From positions 4,492,001-4,556,000 of the forward strand of contig NZ_CP021645.1 of NCBI RefSeq assembly GCF_006384975.1: 64,000 bases of DNA. The letters are read 5' to 3'. The notes below the pieces were generated by a model, which saw only the letters and a program-made list of their open reading frames with translations, did not search any database and was not told the origin of the DNA. The position numbers were made by a program, and so were the translations under genes. Shown piece by piece: positions 49,458-58,533 of the stretch. This DNA is from Pseudomonas oryzihabitans (GTDB lineage Bacteria > Pseudomonadota > Gammaproteobacteria > Pseudomonadales > Pseudomonadaceae). Positions within the stretch are counted from its first letter, which is position 1; the number at the start of each line of letters is the position of its first letter.

Positions 49458-51596
49458 ATGGAGTGCCCGTTGCCGCAGATAGAGCAAGGCCCGGTATTGC
49501 TGGTCGTGGACGACCGCATGGAAAATCTGTTGGCCATGCAGGCGGTACTGGAGGTTGGTAACTGGCGTGTGATCACCGCCGCCTCGGGCGAGCGGGCCCT
49601 GCAATACCTGCTCGATGAAACCGTGGATCTGGTCCTGCTCGACGTGCAGATGCCGATCATGGATGGCTTCGAAGTCGCCCGCATCATGCGCAGCAATCTG
49701 CGCACCCGCTTCACACCGATCATCTTCGTTTCCGCCGAAGCCCATTCCTATGAATCCGTCCTGCGCGGCTATGCGACCGGCGCGGTGGACTACCTGCTCA
49801 AGCCCGTCGATCCCAATATCCTGAGGCACAAGGTTCGCTCGCTGCTGGATCACGAGCGTAATCGCCGTGAGCTGCTGCAGGCCACCCAGCAACTGGAGCT
49901 GGCCAAGTCCTTCAGCGACTCCCTGCTCGACAACGCCGCCGAAGGTATCCTTACGGTCAACGAACAGGGCCGGGTGACCTTCGCCAACGCCGCCATCGCA
50001 CGCATGCTCAGGTGCAGCGTGAGCGATCTGGTGCATGCCAATTTCCTCGACTTCCTCGAAGGGGGCAGTGGTCTGGACGACTGGCAGACCTCGCCCTTCA
50101 TGGAGCATTACGACCGCCGCGAAACCTATCGCCTGCACGACGCCCGGTTGCGCACCAGTCGCGGCGACAGCCTGCCGGTGGCGCTCTCCTGCGCGCCCTT
50201 GCCGCGCATGCAGCGCGCCATGGTCATCATCGCGCTGGACATGTCGCGCATGCGCGAGCTGCAGGACCAACTGGAATCCCAGGCCGTCACCGACGCCCTG
50301 ACCGGTCTGCTCAACCGCCGCGGTTTCAACCAGACGCTGGAGGCGGCGCTGGCGCGCACCGGGCGTAACGGCAAGCGCATGGCGGTGCTCTACATCGACC
50401 TCGACGGCTTCAAGCGCATCAACGATTCCCTCGGCCATGAGGCGGGGGATCGGGTGCTGTGCATCGTCGCCGAGCAACTCAAGAGCTGCATGAGACCCTA
50501 TGACATCCTGGCGCGCATGGGCGGCGACGAATTCACCGCGCTGCTCGACTCCCTGGAGCATCCCGAGGATGCCGCCCGGGTCGCCGAAAAGCTGCTGGAA
50601 CTGCTGGCCACGGTGCATCGCATCGACGGTATGGAAGTCAGCCTGGGCGCCAGCATCGGCATCGCCAGCTATCCCGATTGCGGCCACACGGTGGATGGGC
50701 TGCTGAGATCCGCCGACATCGCCATGTACGAGGCCAAGCGCGGTGGTCGTCAGCAATACCGCTTCTTCTCGCCGGAGATGAATGGTCGCGCCCGTTCGCG
50801 GCTGATGCTCGAAGAAAGCGTGCGCAACGCCATCGACAACAAGGATTTCGTCCTCGCCTACCAGCCGCAGGTCTATCTGCGCGACGGCCGGCTGCGCGGC
50901 TTCGAGGCGCTGCTGCGCTGGGAGCACACGGTGGCCGGCAAGGTCTCGCCCAGTGTGTTCATCCCCCTGCTGGAAGAGACGCGGCTGATCAATCGCATCG
51001 GCGACTGGATCTTCCGCGAAGGCGCGATGAAGTTGCAGACGCTGCAGGAGATCTACGGCGACGAGTTGCTGCTGAGCATCAACCTCAGCCCGGTGCAATT
51101 CGGCATGCCGCAATTGGCGGAAAGCCTGCGCCAGATCATCGAGACCTACCATCTGCGGCCCGAGCAGATGGAAATCGAGGTCACCGAATCGGCCCTGATG
51201 CACGACATCGACTACACCCGCGCGCAGCTGTCGCAATTGCGCGCCCTGGGCGTGCGCATCGCGGTGGACGACTTCGGCACCGGCTATTCCTCGCTGGCCT
51301 ATCTGCGCCACTTCGAGCTGGATACCCTCAAGATCGACCAGTTGTTCATCGCCAACATGCTGGATTCCTCCCGCGATGCGGCCATCGTCAGCACCATCCT
51401 CGAACTGGGCCGCAACCTGGATCTGGAAGTCATCGCCGAGGGGGTGGAAACCCTGGAGCAACGCGACTGGCTGATCGAGCACGGCTGCGAGATCATGCAG
51501 GGCTTCCTGGTCTCCCGGCCGCTGAGTGCCGAGGTGACCGGACGCTTCCCGCAGCAGGTGGACTGGGCCGCCCGCCGGCCCGAACCGACCCTGTAA
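49458..51596 (+). CDS. Response regulator with PAS, GGDEF and EAL domains
   Basis: A 712-residue c-di-GMP enzyme. The receiver domain (1-125) has phosphoacceptor Asp62 (LVLLDVQMPIMDG), followed by a PAS domain (about 145-265), a GGDEF domain (about 275-440) with intact MGGDEF (about 353-358) and the inhibitory I-site RPYD five residues upstream, then an EAL domain (about 455-700). EAL catalytic residues look intact: FEALLRWEH, NLSPVQF, EVTESAL, VDDFGTGYSSL, KIDQLFI. It could therefore make or degrade c-di-GMP. No kinase gene is adjacent. Start ATG 49458, ribosome site GAGAAGAGG. Confidence 0.95.
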   Translation: MECPLPQIEQGPVLLVVDDRMENLLAMQAVLEVGNWRVITAASGERALQYLLDETVDLVLLDVQMPIMDGFEVARIMRSNLRTRFTPIIFVSAEAHSYESVLRGYATGAVDYLLKPVDPNILRHKVRSLLDHERNRRELLQATQQLELAKSFSDSLLDNAAEGILTVNEQGRVTFANAAIARMLRCSVSDLVHANFLDFLEGGSGLDDWQTSPFMEHYDRRETYRLHDARLRTSRGDSLPVALSCAPLPRMQRAMVIIALDMSRMRELQDQLESQAVTDALTGLLNRRGFNQTLEAALARTGRNGKRMAVLYIDLDGFKRINDSLGHEAGDRVLCIVAEQLKSCMRPYDILARMGGDEFTALLDSLEHPEDAARVAEKLLELLATVHRIDGMEVSLGASIGIASYPDCGHTVDGLLRSADIAMYEAKRGGRQQYRFFSPEMNGRARSRLMLEESVRNAIDNKDFVLAYQPQVYLRDGRLRGFEALLRWEHTVAGKVSPSVFIPLLEETRLINRIGDWIFREGAMKLQTLQEIYGDELLLSINLSPVQFGMPQLAESLRQIIETYHLRPEQMEIEVTESALMHDIDYTRAQLSQLRALGVRIAVDDFGTGYSSLAYLRHFELDTLKIDQLFIANMLDSSRDAAIVSTILELGRNLDLEVIAEGVETLEQRDWLIEHGCEIMQGFLVSRPLSAEVTGRFPQQVDWAARRPEPTL

Positions 51597-51787
51597 GGGA
51601 CCACTTGGCGGCAAGGGAGACCGATCCCCGTCGTTTGTCCCGCCGGCCTGGAGGCTAGGACAGGCAGGGCTCCAGACCCTTCGCCGCCGCTCGTTGCGGC
51701 CTTCTGGCGACTTGGCGTGGAAAATCACTGAACGAACCCTGGTCCGTGCCTTCTTATTGCAGTGGCCATTGGCACGGAGTAGCAAGC

Positions 51788-52942
51788 ATGCGGGGCGCCG
51801 TCTTTCCATGGCGGGAAAACAATACCTTCGAATTGCTGGTGGACGGCGGGCGGTTCTTTCCTGCCATGCTCGACTCCATCGCGGGCGCCCAGCGCCAGGT
51901 CGATGTCGAACTCTATCTGGTGGAAGCCGGTAGCTGCTCCGAGCGCCTGCTCGTTGCCCTCACCGAGGCGGCCCGCCGGGGGGTGACCGTCCGCTGCCTG
52001 TTCGATGGCTTCGGCACCCTGCGCATGGACGCCGATCTGCGGCGACAGTTGGAGGACGCGGGTGCGGAGATCCGCATCTTCAATCCGGTGCGCTTCGGCC
52101 ATGGGTTGCATAACCTGCACCGCGATCATCGCAAGATCTTCATCGTCGACGGCCATGAGGCCTTCGTCGGCGGCAGTGGCGCGACCGATGATTTCTGGAA
52201 TCCAGCCGCCAGCGACTGCAATTGGCACGAGGTGATGGTGCGCATCCAGGGTCCGTTGGTGGAAGACTGGCTGGCGTTGTTCGAGCGGCAATGGGAGGCG
52301 GTACGCCGCCGCCGGGCCTGGAAGCCACGGCCCCGGCGTGGCCGGGAGCGACCACCGCCACCGCCGGTGGCCCAGGAAGGGCAGGGGCGGGTCGCCTACG
52401 CCGATGCCCGCCAGCACCGCGACATCCTGCAAGCCCTGATTCGTGCCCTGGTGGGCGGTCGCGAGCGCATCTGGTTTGCCACGCCCTATTTCCTGCCGAC
52501 CTGGCGGGTCCGCTGGGCCCTGCGTCGTGCGGCCCGCCGCGGTGTGGACGTGCGCCTGCTGCTCACCGGTCGCCACACAGACAATCCGCCGGTCCGTTTC
52601 GCTGGACAGCGCTATTACCGCAGCCTGCTGCGTGCCGGGGTGCGGATCTACGAGTATCAGCCGCGTTTCATCCACGCCAAGATGGTGCTCGTGGATAACT
52701 GGGTGAGTGTCGGCTCGTGCAACTTCGATCACTGGAATCTGAGATTCAATCTGGAGGCCAATGTCGAGGCGGTGGATCGCGGCTTGAGCCAGGCCGTCGC
52801 GGCCAGTTTCGTCAAGGACTTCGCCCAGAGCCGGGAGATCACCCTCGACTTCTGGCGCAGTCGTCCCTGGTGGCTGCGCGCCCGCGAATGGCTGTGGGGC
52901 TCGCTGGATCGGCTGGTGATCGGTGTACTGGGGCGCGGTTAG
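51788..52942 (+). CDS. Phospholipase D family protein (ClsB-like cardiolipin synthase)
   Basis: A 384-residue protein with two HKD motifs: HRKIFIVD (His114, Lys116, Asp121) and HAKMVLVD (about His296, Lys298, Asp303), each followed by the conserved GGSG and GSCNFD segments. There are no N-terminal membrane helices, in contrast to ClsA, and the Arg/Pro-rich linker at about 175-195 is unusual. ClsB proteins make cardiolipin or transphosphatidylate. The start ATG 51788 has GGAGTAG in front. The genome thus carries two phospholipase D-type lipid genes within the window. Confidence 0.9.
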   Translation: MRGAVFPWRENNTFELLVDGGRFFPAMLDSIAGAQRQVDVELYLVEAGSCSERLLVALTEAARRGVTVRCLFDGFGTLRMDADLRRQLEDAGAEIRIFNPVRFGHGLHNLHRDHRKIFIVDGHEAFVGGSGATDDFWNPAASDCNWHEVMVRIQGPLVEDWLALFERQWEAVRRRRAWKPRPRRGRERPPPPPVAQEGQGRVAYADARQHRDILQALIRALVGGRERIWFATPYFLPTWRVRWALRRAARRGVDVRLLLTGRHTDNPPVRFAGQRYYRSLLRAGVRIYEYQPRFIHAKMVLVDNWVSVGSCNFDHWNLRFNLEANVEAVDRGLSQAVAASFVKDFAQSREITLDFWRSRPWWLRAREWLWGSLDRLVIGVLGRG

Positions 52943-52953
52943 CAGCTCCGGCT

Positions 52954-52995
52954 GTTATGTACGGGTAACATAACCGGCCCGGCGCCATGGGCCGG
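52954..52995. repeat. Two adjoining perfect inverted repeats before the acyltransferase gene
   Basis: GTTATGT (52954-52960) / ACATAAC (52968-52974) and, sharing its first base with the end of the former, CCGGCCC (52974-52980) / GGGCCGG (52989-52995). The second could be a transcript end for the phospholipase gene, but there is no T-tract. The first may be an operator for the gene that starts at 53037. Confidence 0.7.
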
Positions 52996-53036
52996 ACCTA
53001 GCGTCCAGCGGACGAGGCCAGACGAGTAACGCCTTA

Positions 53037-54341
53037 GTGCAGACTTTAGATAAACACCGCTTCATCGGTCTGGAGTGGCTCAGGTTCCTGATGGGTTTCT
53101 ATGTGGTGGTCTACCACACCATCCATTTCTACCCAGAGCGCAAGACCATCCCCCTGCTGGACGAGATCACCAGCATGGGCTTCTTCGCCACCAGTACCTT
53201 CTTCGTGCTCTCCGGTTTCCTGCTCGCCCATGTCTATTGCGGGCGCGGCAGCCTGCGCGAGCCGGGCCGCAGCTTTCTGATCAAGAGATTCGCCAACCTT
53301 TATCCGATCCATATCTTCGCACTGTTGCTGTCGATGGCCGTGGTGACCTGGATCGGGAGCCTGGGCATTCAGCCGGAGGCGGCCACTGCCAGCGTGCGCT
53401 TCGTGGTGTTCGATACCAACGAGGCGCTGGCGCGCACCAATCCCGAGTTGTTCCAGCATTTCATGGGCAACATGGAGCTGGCCTTCAATGCGGTACTGCA
53501 ACTGTGCATGCTGCAGGCCTGGAATCCCTACTACCTGACCTTCAATGCGCCCCTGTGGTCGATTTCGGCGTTGTTCTTCTTCTATCTGACCTTTCCCAAG
53601 CTGGCGCCCCGGCTGATGACCAGCGAAAGACCCTGGCAACTGTTGCTGTTGATCTGGGTGCTCTACCTGATCCCGCCGGTGTTGGTGATCATCCACCAGA
53701 ACTACGGCATGCCCTTCACTGGCCTGTTGCAGCGGGTACCGCTGCTGCGGCTGCCGGAATTCCTCGCCGGCATCCTGCTCTACGCCCTCTTCCGGCGCCA
53801 GCACGAGCGGGGTTGGACGCCGTCCGAGCGGCAGCGGGTGCTATTGGCGAGCTATCTGGTGCTGAGCTTCGCCGTGGGGACGGCGCTGTTCACCCATGGG
53901 CCCAAGTTCTGGTACTTCCTCTTCCACAACGGCCTGTTCCTGCCGTCGCAGCTGATCCTGGTGTACCTGGCGGCGCTGGCCCAGGAGCCGGCCAACGCCT
54001 TGATCCGCCACTGGTCGCCCCGGCTGGGTGGGGCGTCGCTATCGATGTTCGCCCTGCACGTCCCCCTGTCGGGCATCTACATGACGCTGGAAAAGTTGCT
54101 CGGCGGCGATCCCAAGGCCTGCTTGAGCGGCAACTGGCAGACCTGCATTGCCGCCGCCGGCGCCCAGACCAACTCCATCGAGTGGTACTGGCTGTTCCTG
54201 TTGCTGGTGGTGGTGCTCTGCGTGCTGTTCCAGGAGCGGCTGGTGGTGCCGACCCGCAAGCGTATCCTCGCCGTGCTGCTGCCGCGCCTGGCGCCGCCGC
54301 AGAAGCCCTCCCAGGCTAGCGGCGGAAGCCTGCGGCCATGA
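53037..54341 (+). CDS. Acyltransferase 3 family membrane protein
   Basis: Integral inner-membrane acyltransferase of 434 residues with about ten helices. It opens HRFIGLEWLRFLMGFYVVVYHT, with the family Arg and the catalytic histidine in helix 1 (YHTIHF, about 26-31), then FFATSTFFVLSGFLLAHVY and RFANLYPIHIF, both family hallmarks. Such enzymes O-acetylate or succinylate cell-surface sugars. The start is a GTG at 53037 because no ATG precedes the first conserved helix; the ribosome site is weak. Its last 26 nt overlap the convergent monooxygenase-like gene. Confidence 0.9.
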   Translation: MQTLDKHRFIGLEWLRFLMGFYVVVYHTIHFYPERKTIPLLDEITSMGFFATSTFFVLSGFLLAHVYCGRGSLREPGRSFLIKRFANLYPIHIFALLLSMAVVTWIGSLGIQPEAATASVRFVVFDTNEALARTNPELFQHFMGNMELAFNAVLQLCMLQAWNPYYLTFNAPLWSISALFFFYLTFPKLAPRLMTSERPWQLLLLIWVLYLIPPVLVIIHQNYGMPFTGLLQRVPLLRLPEFLAGILLYALFRRQHERGWTPSERQRVLLASYLVLSFAVGTALFTHGPKFWYFLFHNGLFLPSQLILVYLAALAQEPANALIRHWSPRLGGASLSMFALHVPLSGIYMTLEKLLGGDPKACLSGNWQTCIAAAGAQTNSIEWYWLFLLLVVVLCVLFQERLVVPTRKRILAVLLPRLAPPQKPSQASGGSLRP

Positions 54342-54684
54342 CGAAGAAGCGGGCGTTCAACGCCGCCAGGGGCTCGCGTAGCTGCGCCAGTTGATCGGCT
54401 GCACCGAACACCTCGAAGCGCTCCAGGGTGGCGATGGCCTGGGCCTGTTCGAGCAGATCGCCGACGTTGTCCAGGTGCGCCAGCAGCGCCTGGGCATCGC
54501 GATAGCCCTCGCGGCAGCGCGCCGTGGTGCCGTCGTAGCAGAAGCCATAGTAGAGGCAGCCAGGCTCGTTGCGGGTCCGCTGCAGCATGGCCTCTCCCAG
54601 GCGCTTGAACGCCTCGAGCTGATCGGGCTGGACGGCGAACACGGGGGCCAGGCTGCAGACGGAATCGCTGGGATGGGTGGGCAT
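54316..54684 (-). CDS. Antibiotic biosynthesis monooxygenase (ABM) domain protein
   Basis: A 122-residue dimeric ferredoxin-like protein of the ABM/YgiN type: FAVQPDQLEAFKRLGEAMLQRTRNEPGCLYYG is the hallmark. The role could be quinol oxidation or stress; substrate unknown. Start ATG 54684. Its 3' end overlaps the acyltransferase gene by 26 bp on the opposite strand. Confidence 0.82.
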   Translation of the reverse strand: MPTHPSDSVCSLAPVFAVQPDQLEAFKRLGEAMLQRTRNEPGCLYYGFCYDGTTARCREGYRDAQALLAHLDNVGDLLEQAQAIATLERFEVFGAADQLAQLREPLAALNARFFVMAAGFRR

Positions 54685-54758
54685 GGAAGCCTCCGGAGTC
54701 AGGGATGGTCTGCATGCGACCCCGGGCGCCGCGTGGCGCTCCCGCCGGCTGACGGACG

Positions 54759-55160
54759 TCAGGCGCCGACCTGGGCGATCCAGTCGTTCAGGTTGTAGTA
54801 GTTGGTCACCCGCGCCACCTTGCCGTCGCGGATCTCGAAGAAGGCGCCCACCGGCAGCTCGTAGGTCTGGCCCTTGGCCTCGGGCAGACCCTCGTCGGTG
54901 ACCAGGTATTCACCGTGGATGATGAATTCGGCGGCCGCCCGCTGGCCACTGGGCTCGGCCATCACCACCAGGTCGGTCAGGCGCTCGCGATAGCAGCGAT
55001 TCATGTGGGTCATGAAGGTGGCGAAGGCGGCCTTGCCTACCTGGCGCTCCCCCTGGTTGATGTCATGGACCACATCCTCGGTGAGCAGCTCCAGGAAGAT
55101 GTCCATGTCGCCGGCGTTGAAGGCGGCGTAATAGGCATCGATGAGGTCGGTCGTGGTCAT
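54759..55160 (-). CDS. SnoaL-like / NTF2-fold protein
   Basis: A 133-residue ketosteroid-isomerase-like protein: LIDAYYAAFNAGDMDIFLELLTEDVVHDINQGE matches the family start and GKVARVTNYYNLNDWIAQVGA the last strand. Function is unknown. ATG 55160 has AGGAGCTGCC in front; the open frame further upstream is not conserved. Same strand as the ABM gene, 74 nt away. Confidence 0.85.
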   Translation of the reverse strand: MTTTDLIDAYYAAFNAGDMDIFLELLTEDVVHDINQGERQVGKAAFATFMTHMNRCYRERLTDLVVMAEPSGQRAAAEFIIHGEYLVTDEGLPEAKGQTYELPVGAFFEIRDGKVARVTNYYNLNDWIAQVGA

Positions 55161-55265
55161 GGCAGCTCCTGTCGTTGGCGAAAAGATGCGATTGCCGGCG
55201 CATGGTAGGGTGCCTGGACGATCCCGACATAGCCATTCACGTCTCCTGCTTAACCAGAAGAGTCC

Positions 55266-55853
55266 ATGGACATCCAACTCATCCACGGCGCCGCCATCGC
55301 CGCCCAGATTCCCGAACTCGCGGAACTGCGCATCGCTGTCTTTCGCGAATACCCCTATCTCTACGACGGTACGCTGGATTACGAGGCGCGCTATCTGCAA
55401 ACCTATGCCGCCGCCCCGGACAGCCTCTGCGTGCTGGTCCGCGACGGCGGACGGGTGGTGGGGGCGGCTACCGCCCTACCACTGGCGGACGAAACCGTAG
55501 AATTCCAGCAGCCCTTCCGCGCGGGCGGTTGGCCGGTGGAGCGGATCTACTATTTCGGTGAATCCCTGTTGCTGCCGGCCTACCGGGGGCAAGGGCTCGG
55601 ACGGCGTTTCTTCGCCGAGCGCGAGACGCGGGCACGACAACTGGGGCGTTTCGCTTGGTGCGCCTTCTGCGCCGTGCAGCGCCCGGACGACCATCCGCGC
55701 CGTCCGCCGGGCTATCGCCCTCTGCACGGCCTCTGGCACAGCCAGGGCTTCGCCGAGCATCCGGAATTGACCACCCACTATCTGTGGCAGGATCTCGACG
55801 AGGTCGCCGAATCGCCCAAACCCATGACCTTCTGGCTCAAGGAATTGCCATGA
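55266..55853 (+). CDS. GNAT-family acetyltransferase
   Basis: A 195-residue acetyltransferase with the acetyl-CoA-binding motif A: YFGESLLLPAYRGQGLGRRFFAERETRARQLG (about 98-129). The C-terminal part (FCAVQRPDDHPRRPPGYRPL, HSQGFAEHPELT) is also found in a conserved Pseudomonas group. The substrate is unknown. Its stop overlaps the start of the carbon-nitrogen hydrolase gene (ATGA), so the two are coupled, and a common substrate pathway is likely. Confidence 0.9.
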   Translation: MDIQLIHGAAIAAQIPELAELRIAVFREYPYLYDGTLDYEARYLQTYAAAPDSLCVLVRDGGRVVGAATALPLADETVEFQQPFRAGGWPVERIYYFGESLLLPAYRGQGLGRRFFAERETRARQLGRFAWCAFCAVQRPDDHPRRPPGYRPLHGLWHSQGFAEHPELTTHYLWQDLDEVAESPKPMTFWLKELP

Positions 55854-56734
55854 TCCGCCTGGCCGCTTGCCAATACGCCATCGAATTGCTGGAGACCTGG
55901 GACGCCTATGCCGCGCACCTGACCGAACTCTGCGAGGAGGCCGCCGCCGAGGGCAGCCAGCTCCTGCTGCTGCCCGAATACGCCGGGCTGGTGCTCAGCG
56001 GCCAACTGCCGCCCGCCGAGCGCAGCGACCTGCAGGGCTCCATCGCCGGTATCCAGCCGTTGCTGCCCGCCTGGCGCGACCTCTGCGAGGGCCTGGCGCG
56101 CCGGCTGCAGCTCTATCTGCAACCCGGTTCGCTGCCCGTGCTCGATGACGATGACCGGTACCGCAACCGGGCTTGGCTATTCGGTCCTGAAGGCTGCCTG
56201 GGTTATCAGGACAAGCTGATGATGACCCGCTTCGAGCGGGAGGAATGGAATATCGTGGGCGGCCGCGAAGGCTTGCGCGTCTTCGATACGACCTTGGGGC
56301 GCCTCGGCATCCTGATCTGCTACGACAGTGAATTCCCCTTGCTGGCCCGCCATCTGGCCGAGGCCGGTGCTGACCTGATCCTGGTGCCGAGCTGTACCGA
56401 TACCGTCGCCGGCTTCCACCGGGTGCGGGTGGGGGCCCAGGCGCGGGCGCTGGAAAACCAGCTCGCGGTGCTGCAGGCGCCGACGGTGGGATTGGCACCC
56501 TGGTCGCCCGCGCTGGACGAGAACGTCGGCCGGGCCGGGCTCTTCGTCCCGCCGGATCGGGGCATGCCGGCGGACGGGGTGATCGCCCAGAGCGACGCCC
56601 TCTGTCCTGAATTCAGCCAGTGGCTCCATGCCGAGGTCGATCTGGACGAGGTGCGGCGGGTGCGGACCCATGGCCAGGTGTTCATCCGCCGTGACTGGCC
56701 GGAGCAGTGGCAGGTACTAGAGGCCGGTCACTGA
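55850..56734 (+). CDS. Carbon-nitrogen hydrolase (nitrilase superfamily)
   Basis: A 294-residue amidase/nitrilase-fold enzyme with the catalytic triad Glu-Lys-Cys: Glu43 in LLLLPEYAGLV, Lys in YQDKLMMTRFE (about 123), and Cys in LGILICYDSEFP (about 157). Nitrilase-superfamily members hydrolyse amides such as omega-amides or deaminated glutathione; the substrate here is unknown. Overlaps the GNAT gene by 4 nt, an arrangement seen in other Proteobacteria. Followed by a strong two-way terminator. Confidence 0.9.
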   Translation: MIRLAACQYAIELLETWDAYAAHLTELCEEAAAEGSQLLLLPEYAGLVLSGQLPPAERSDLQGSIAGIQPLLPAWRDLCEGLARRLQLYLQPGSLPVLDDDDRYRNRAWLFGPEGCLGYQDKLMMTRFEREEWNIVGGREGLRVFDTTLGRLGILICYDSEFPLLARHLAEAGADLILVPSCTDTVAGFHRVRVGAQARALENQLAVLQAPTVGLAPWSPALDENVGRAGLFVPPDRGMPADGVIAQSDALCPEFSQWLHAEVDLDEVRRVRTHGQVFIRRDWPEQWQVLEAGH

Positions 56735-56737
56735 ATG

Positions 56738-56770
56738 AAAAAAGCCCAGCACTGAGGCTGGGCTTTTTTT
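56738..56770. terminator. Bidirectional intrinsic terminator
   Basis: AAAGCCCAGC (56741-56750) pairs with the GCTGGGCTTT at 56757-56766, with A-tract to the left and T-tract to the right, so it works for the nitrilase gene on the + strand and the fumarase gene on the - strand. Confidence 0.93.
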
Positions 56771-56782
56771 GGCAATGGCCGG

Positions 56783-58303
56783 TTAGACCTCTACCGCCAG
56801 GCTGTCGGCGATCTTCTTCTGCCAGATTTGCGGGCCGGTGATGTGCACCGACTCGCCGCGGGTGTCCACCGCCACGGTCACCGGCATGTCCTTCACCTCG
56901 AACTCGTAGATGGCTTCCATCCCCAGTTCCGGGAAGGCCAGGACCTTGGCGCCCTTGATGGCCTGGGCCACCAGGTAGGCGGCGCCGCCTACGGCCATCA
57001 GGTAGACGGCCTTGTGGTCCTTGATCGCCTCGATGGCGATGGGGCCACGCTCGGACTTGCCGATCATGCCCAAGAGACCGGTCTGGTCGAGGATCTGGCG
57101 GGTGAACTTGTCCATGCGGGTCGCTGTGGTCGGGCCAGCCGGGCCCACCACCTCGTCGCCCACCGGATCGACCGGGCCGACGTAGTAGATGAAGCGGCCC
57201 TTGAGGTCCACCGGCAACGGCTCGCCCTTGTTGAGCATGTCGACCATGCGCTTGTGGGCGGCGTCACGACCGGTGAGCATCTTGCCATTGAGCAGCACGG
57301 TCTCGCCCGGCTGCCAGCTCTGCACCTCTTCCGGGGTCAGGGTGTCGAGGTCGACGCGGCGGGCGCTCGGGCCGGCTTCCCAGACGATTTCCGGATAGGC
57401 GTCCAGCGGCGGGGCTTCCAGGGCGGCGGGGCCGGAGCCGTCCAGCACGAAGTGGGCGTGGCGGGTGGCAGCGCAGTTGGGGATCATGCACACCGGCAGG
57501 GAGGCGGCGTGGGTCGGGTAGTCCTTGATCTTGACGTCCAGCACCGTGGTCAGGCCGCCCAGGCCCTGGGCACCGATACCCAGCTGGTTGACCTTGTCGA
57601 AGATCTCCAGGCGCAGCTCTTCCAGACGATTCTGCGGACCGCGGGCCTTCAGCTCATGGATGTCGATCTCGTCCATCAGCGATTCCTTGGCGAGTACCGC
57701 GGCCTTCTCGGCGGTACCGCCGATGCCGATGCCCAGCATGCCCGGCGGGCACCAGCCGGCGCCCATGGTCGGCACGGTCTTGAGTACCCAGTCGACGATG
57801 GAGTCGGACGGGTTGAGCATGGCCATCTTCGACTTGTTCTCGGAGCCGCCGCCCTTGGCCGCGACATCGATCTCCACGGTGTTGCCCGGGACGATCTGGT
57901 AGTGGATCACCGCCGGGGTGTTGTCCTTGGTGTTCTTGCGCGCCCCGGCCGGGTCGGCCAGGATGGAGGCGCGCAGGACGTTTTCCGGCAGGTTGTAGGC
58001 GCGGCGTACGCCTTCGTTGATCATCTCGTCCAGGCTCAGGGTGGCGCCGTCCCAGCGTACGTCCATGCCGACCTTGGCAAAGACGGTGACGATGCCAGTG
58101 TCCTGGCAGATCGGCCGGTGGCCAGTGGCGCACATCCGCGAGTTGATTAGGATCTGGGCGATGGAGTCGCGCGCGGCGGCGGATTCCTCGCGCAGATAGG
58201 CCTCGTGCATGGCCTGGATGAAGTCGACGGGGTGGTAATAGGAAATGAACTGCAGGGCGTCGGCGACGCTCTGGATCAGGTCATCCTGCTTGATCACGGT
58301 CAT
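56783..58303 (-). CDS. Class I fumarate hydratase ([4Fe-4S])
   Basis: TCA-cycle enzyme interconverting fumarate and malate. The 506-residue protein joins both parts of the class I enzyme: N-terminal domain with CATGHRPICQDTG (iron-sulfur cysteines), GAGWCPPGMLGIGIGG and PNCAATRHAHF for the cluster, and the C-terminal beta domain (about 340-500; KERFIYYVGP-type, GPTTATRMDKF). The cluster makes it oxygen-sensitive. Start ATG 58303; the longer frame from 58426 is not conserved. It stands alone. Confidence 0.95.
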   Translation of the reverse strand: MTVIKQDDLIQSVADALQFISYYHPVDFIQAMHEAYLREESAAARDSIAQILINSRMCATGHRPICQDTGIVTVFAKVGMDVRWDGATLSLDEMINEGVRRAYNLPENVLRASILADPAGARKNTKDNTPAVIHYQIVPGNTVEIDVAAKGGGSENKSKMAMLNPSDSIVDWVLKTVPTMGAGWCPPGMLGIGIGGTAEKAAVLAKESLMDEIDIHELKARGPQNRLEELRLEIFDKVNQLGIGAQGLGGLTTVLDVKIKDYPTHAASLPVCMIPNCAATRHAHFVLDGSGPAALEAPPLDAYPEIVWEAGPSARRVDLDTLTPEEVQSWQPGETVLLNGKMLTGRDAAHKRMVDMLNKGEPLPVDLKGRFIYYVGPVDPVGDEVVGPAGPTTATRMDKFTRQILDQTGLLGMIGKSERGPIAIEAIKDHKAVYLMAVGGAAYLVAQAIKGAKVLAFPELGMEAIYEFEVKDMPVTVAVDTRGESVHITGPQIWQKKIADSLAVEV

Positions 58304-58533
58304 GTACGCGCTCCTCTTGGCGGTTTCTTGCGCCTCGCCCACGGGCGGTGGCGAGACGGGCGCGCAATTCGGGTCGCACGGACCGGGCAACGGAAGCGCC
58401 CGATCGGAGGGGTGGCCTGGACACACTGAGAAGGCCCACCCGGCCGGGGCGGCCGACCCGAGAGCGGCGCGGCAGTATAGCCTTTCAGGGGCCAGACGGC
58501 ACGCCGTGCGGGACGGCTGTGGGCGATCAGCGC

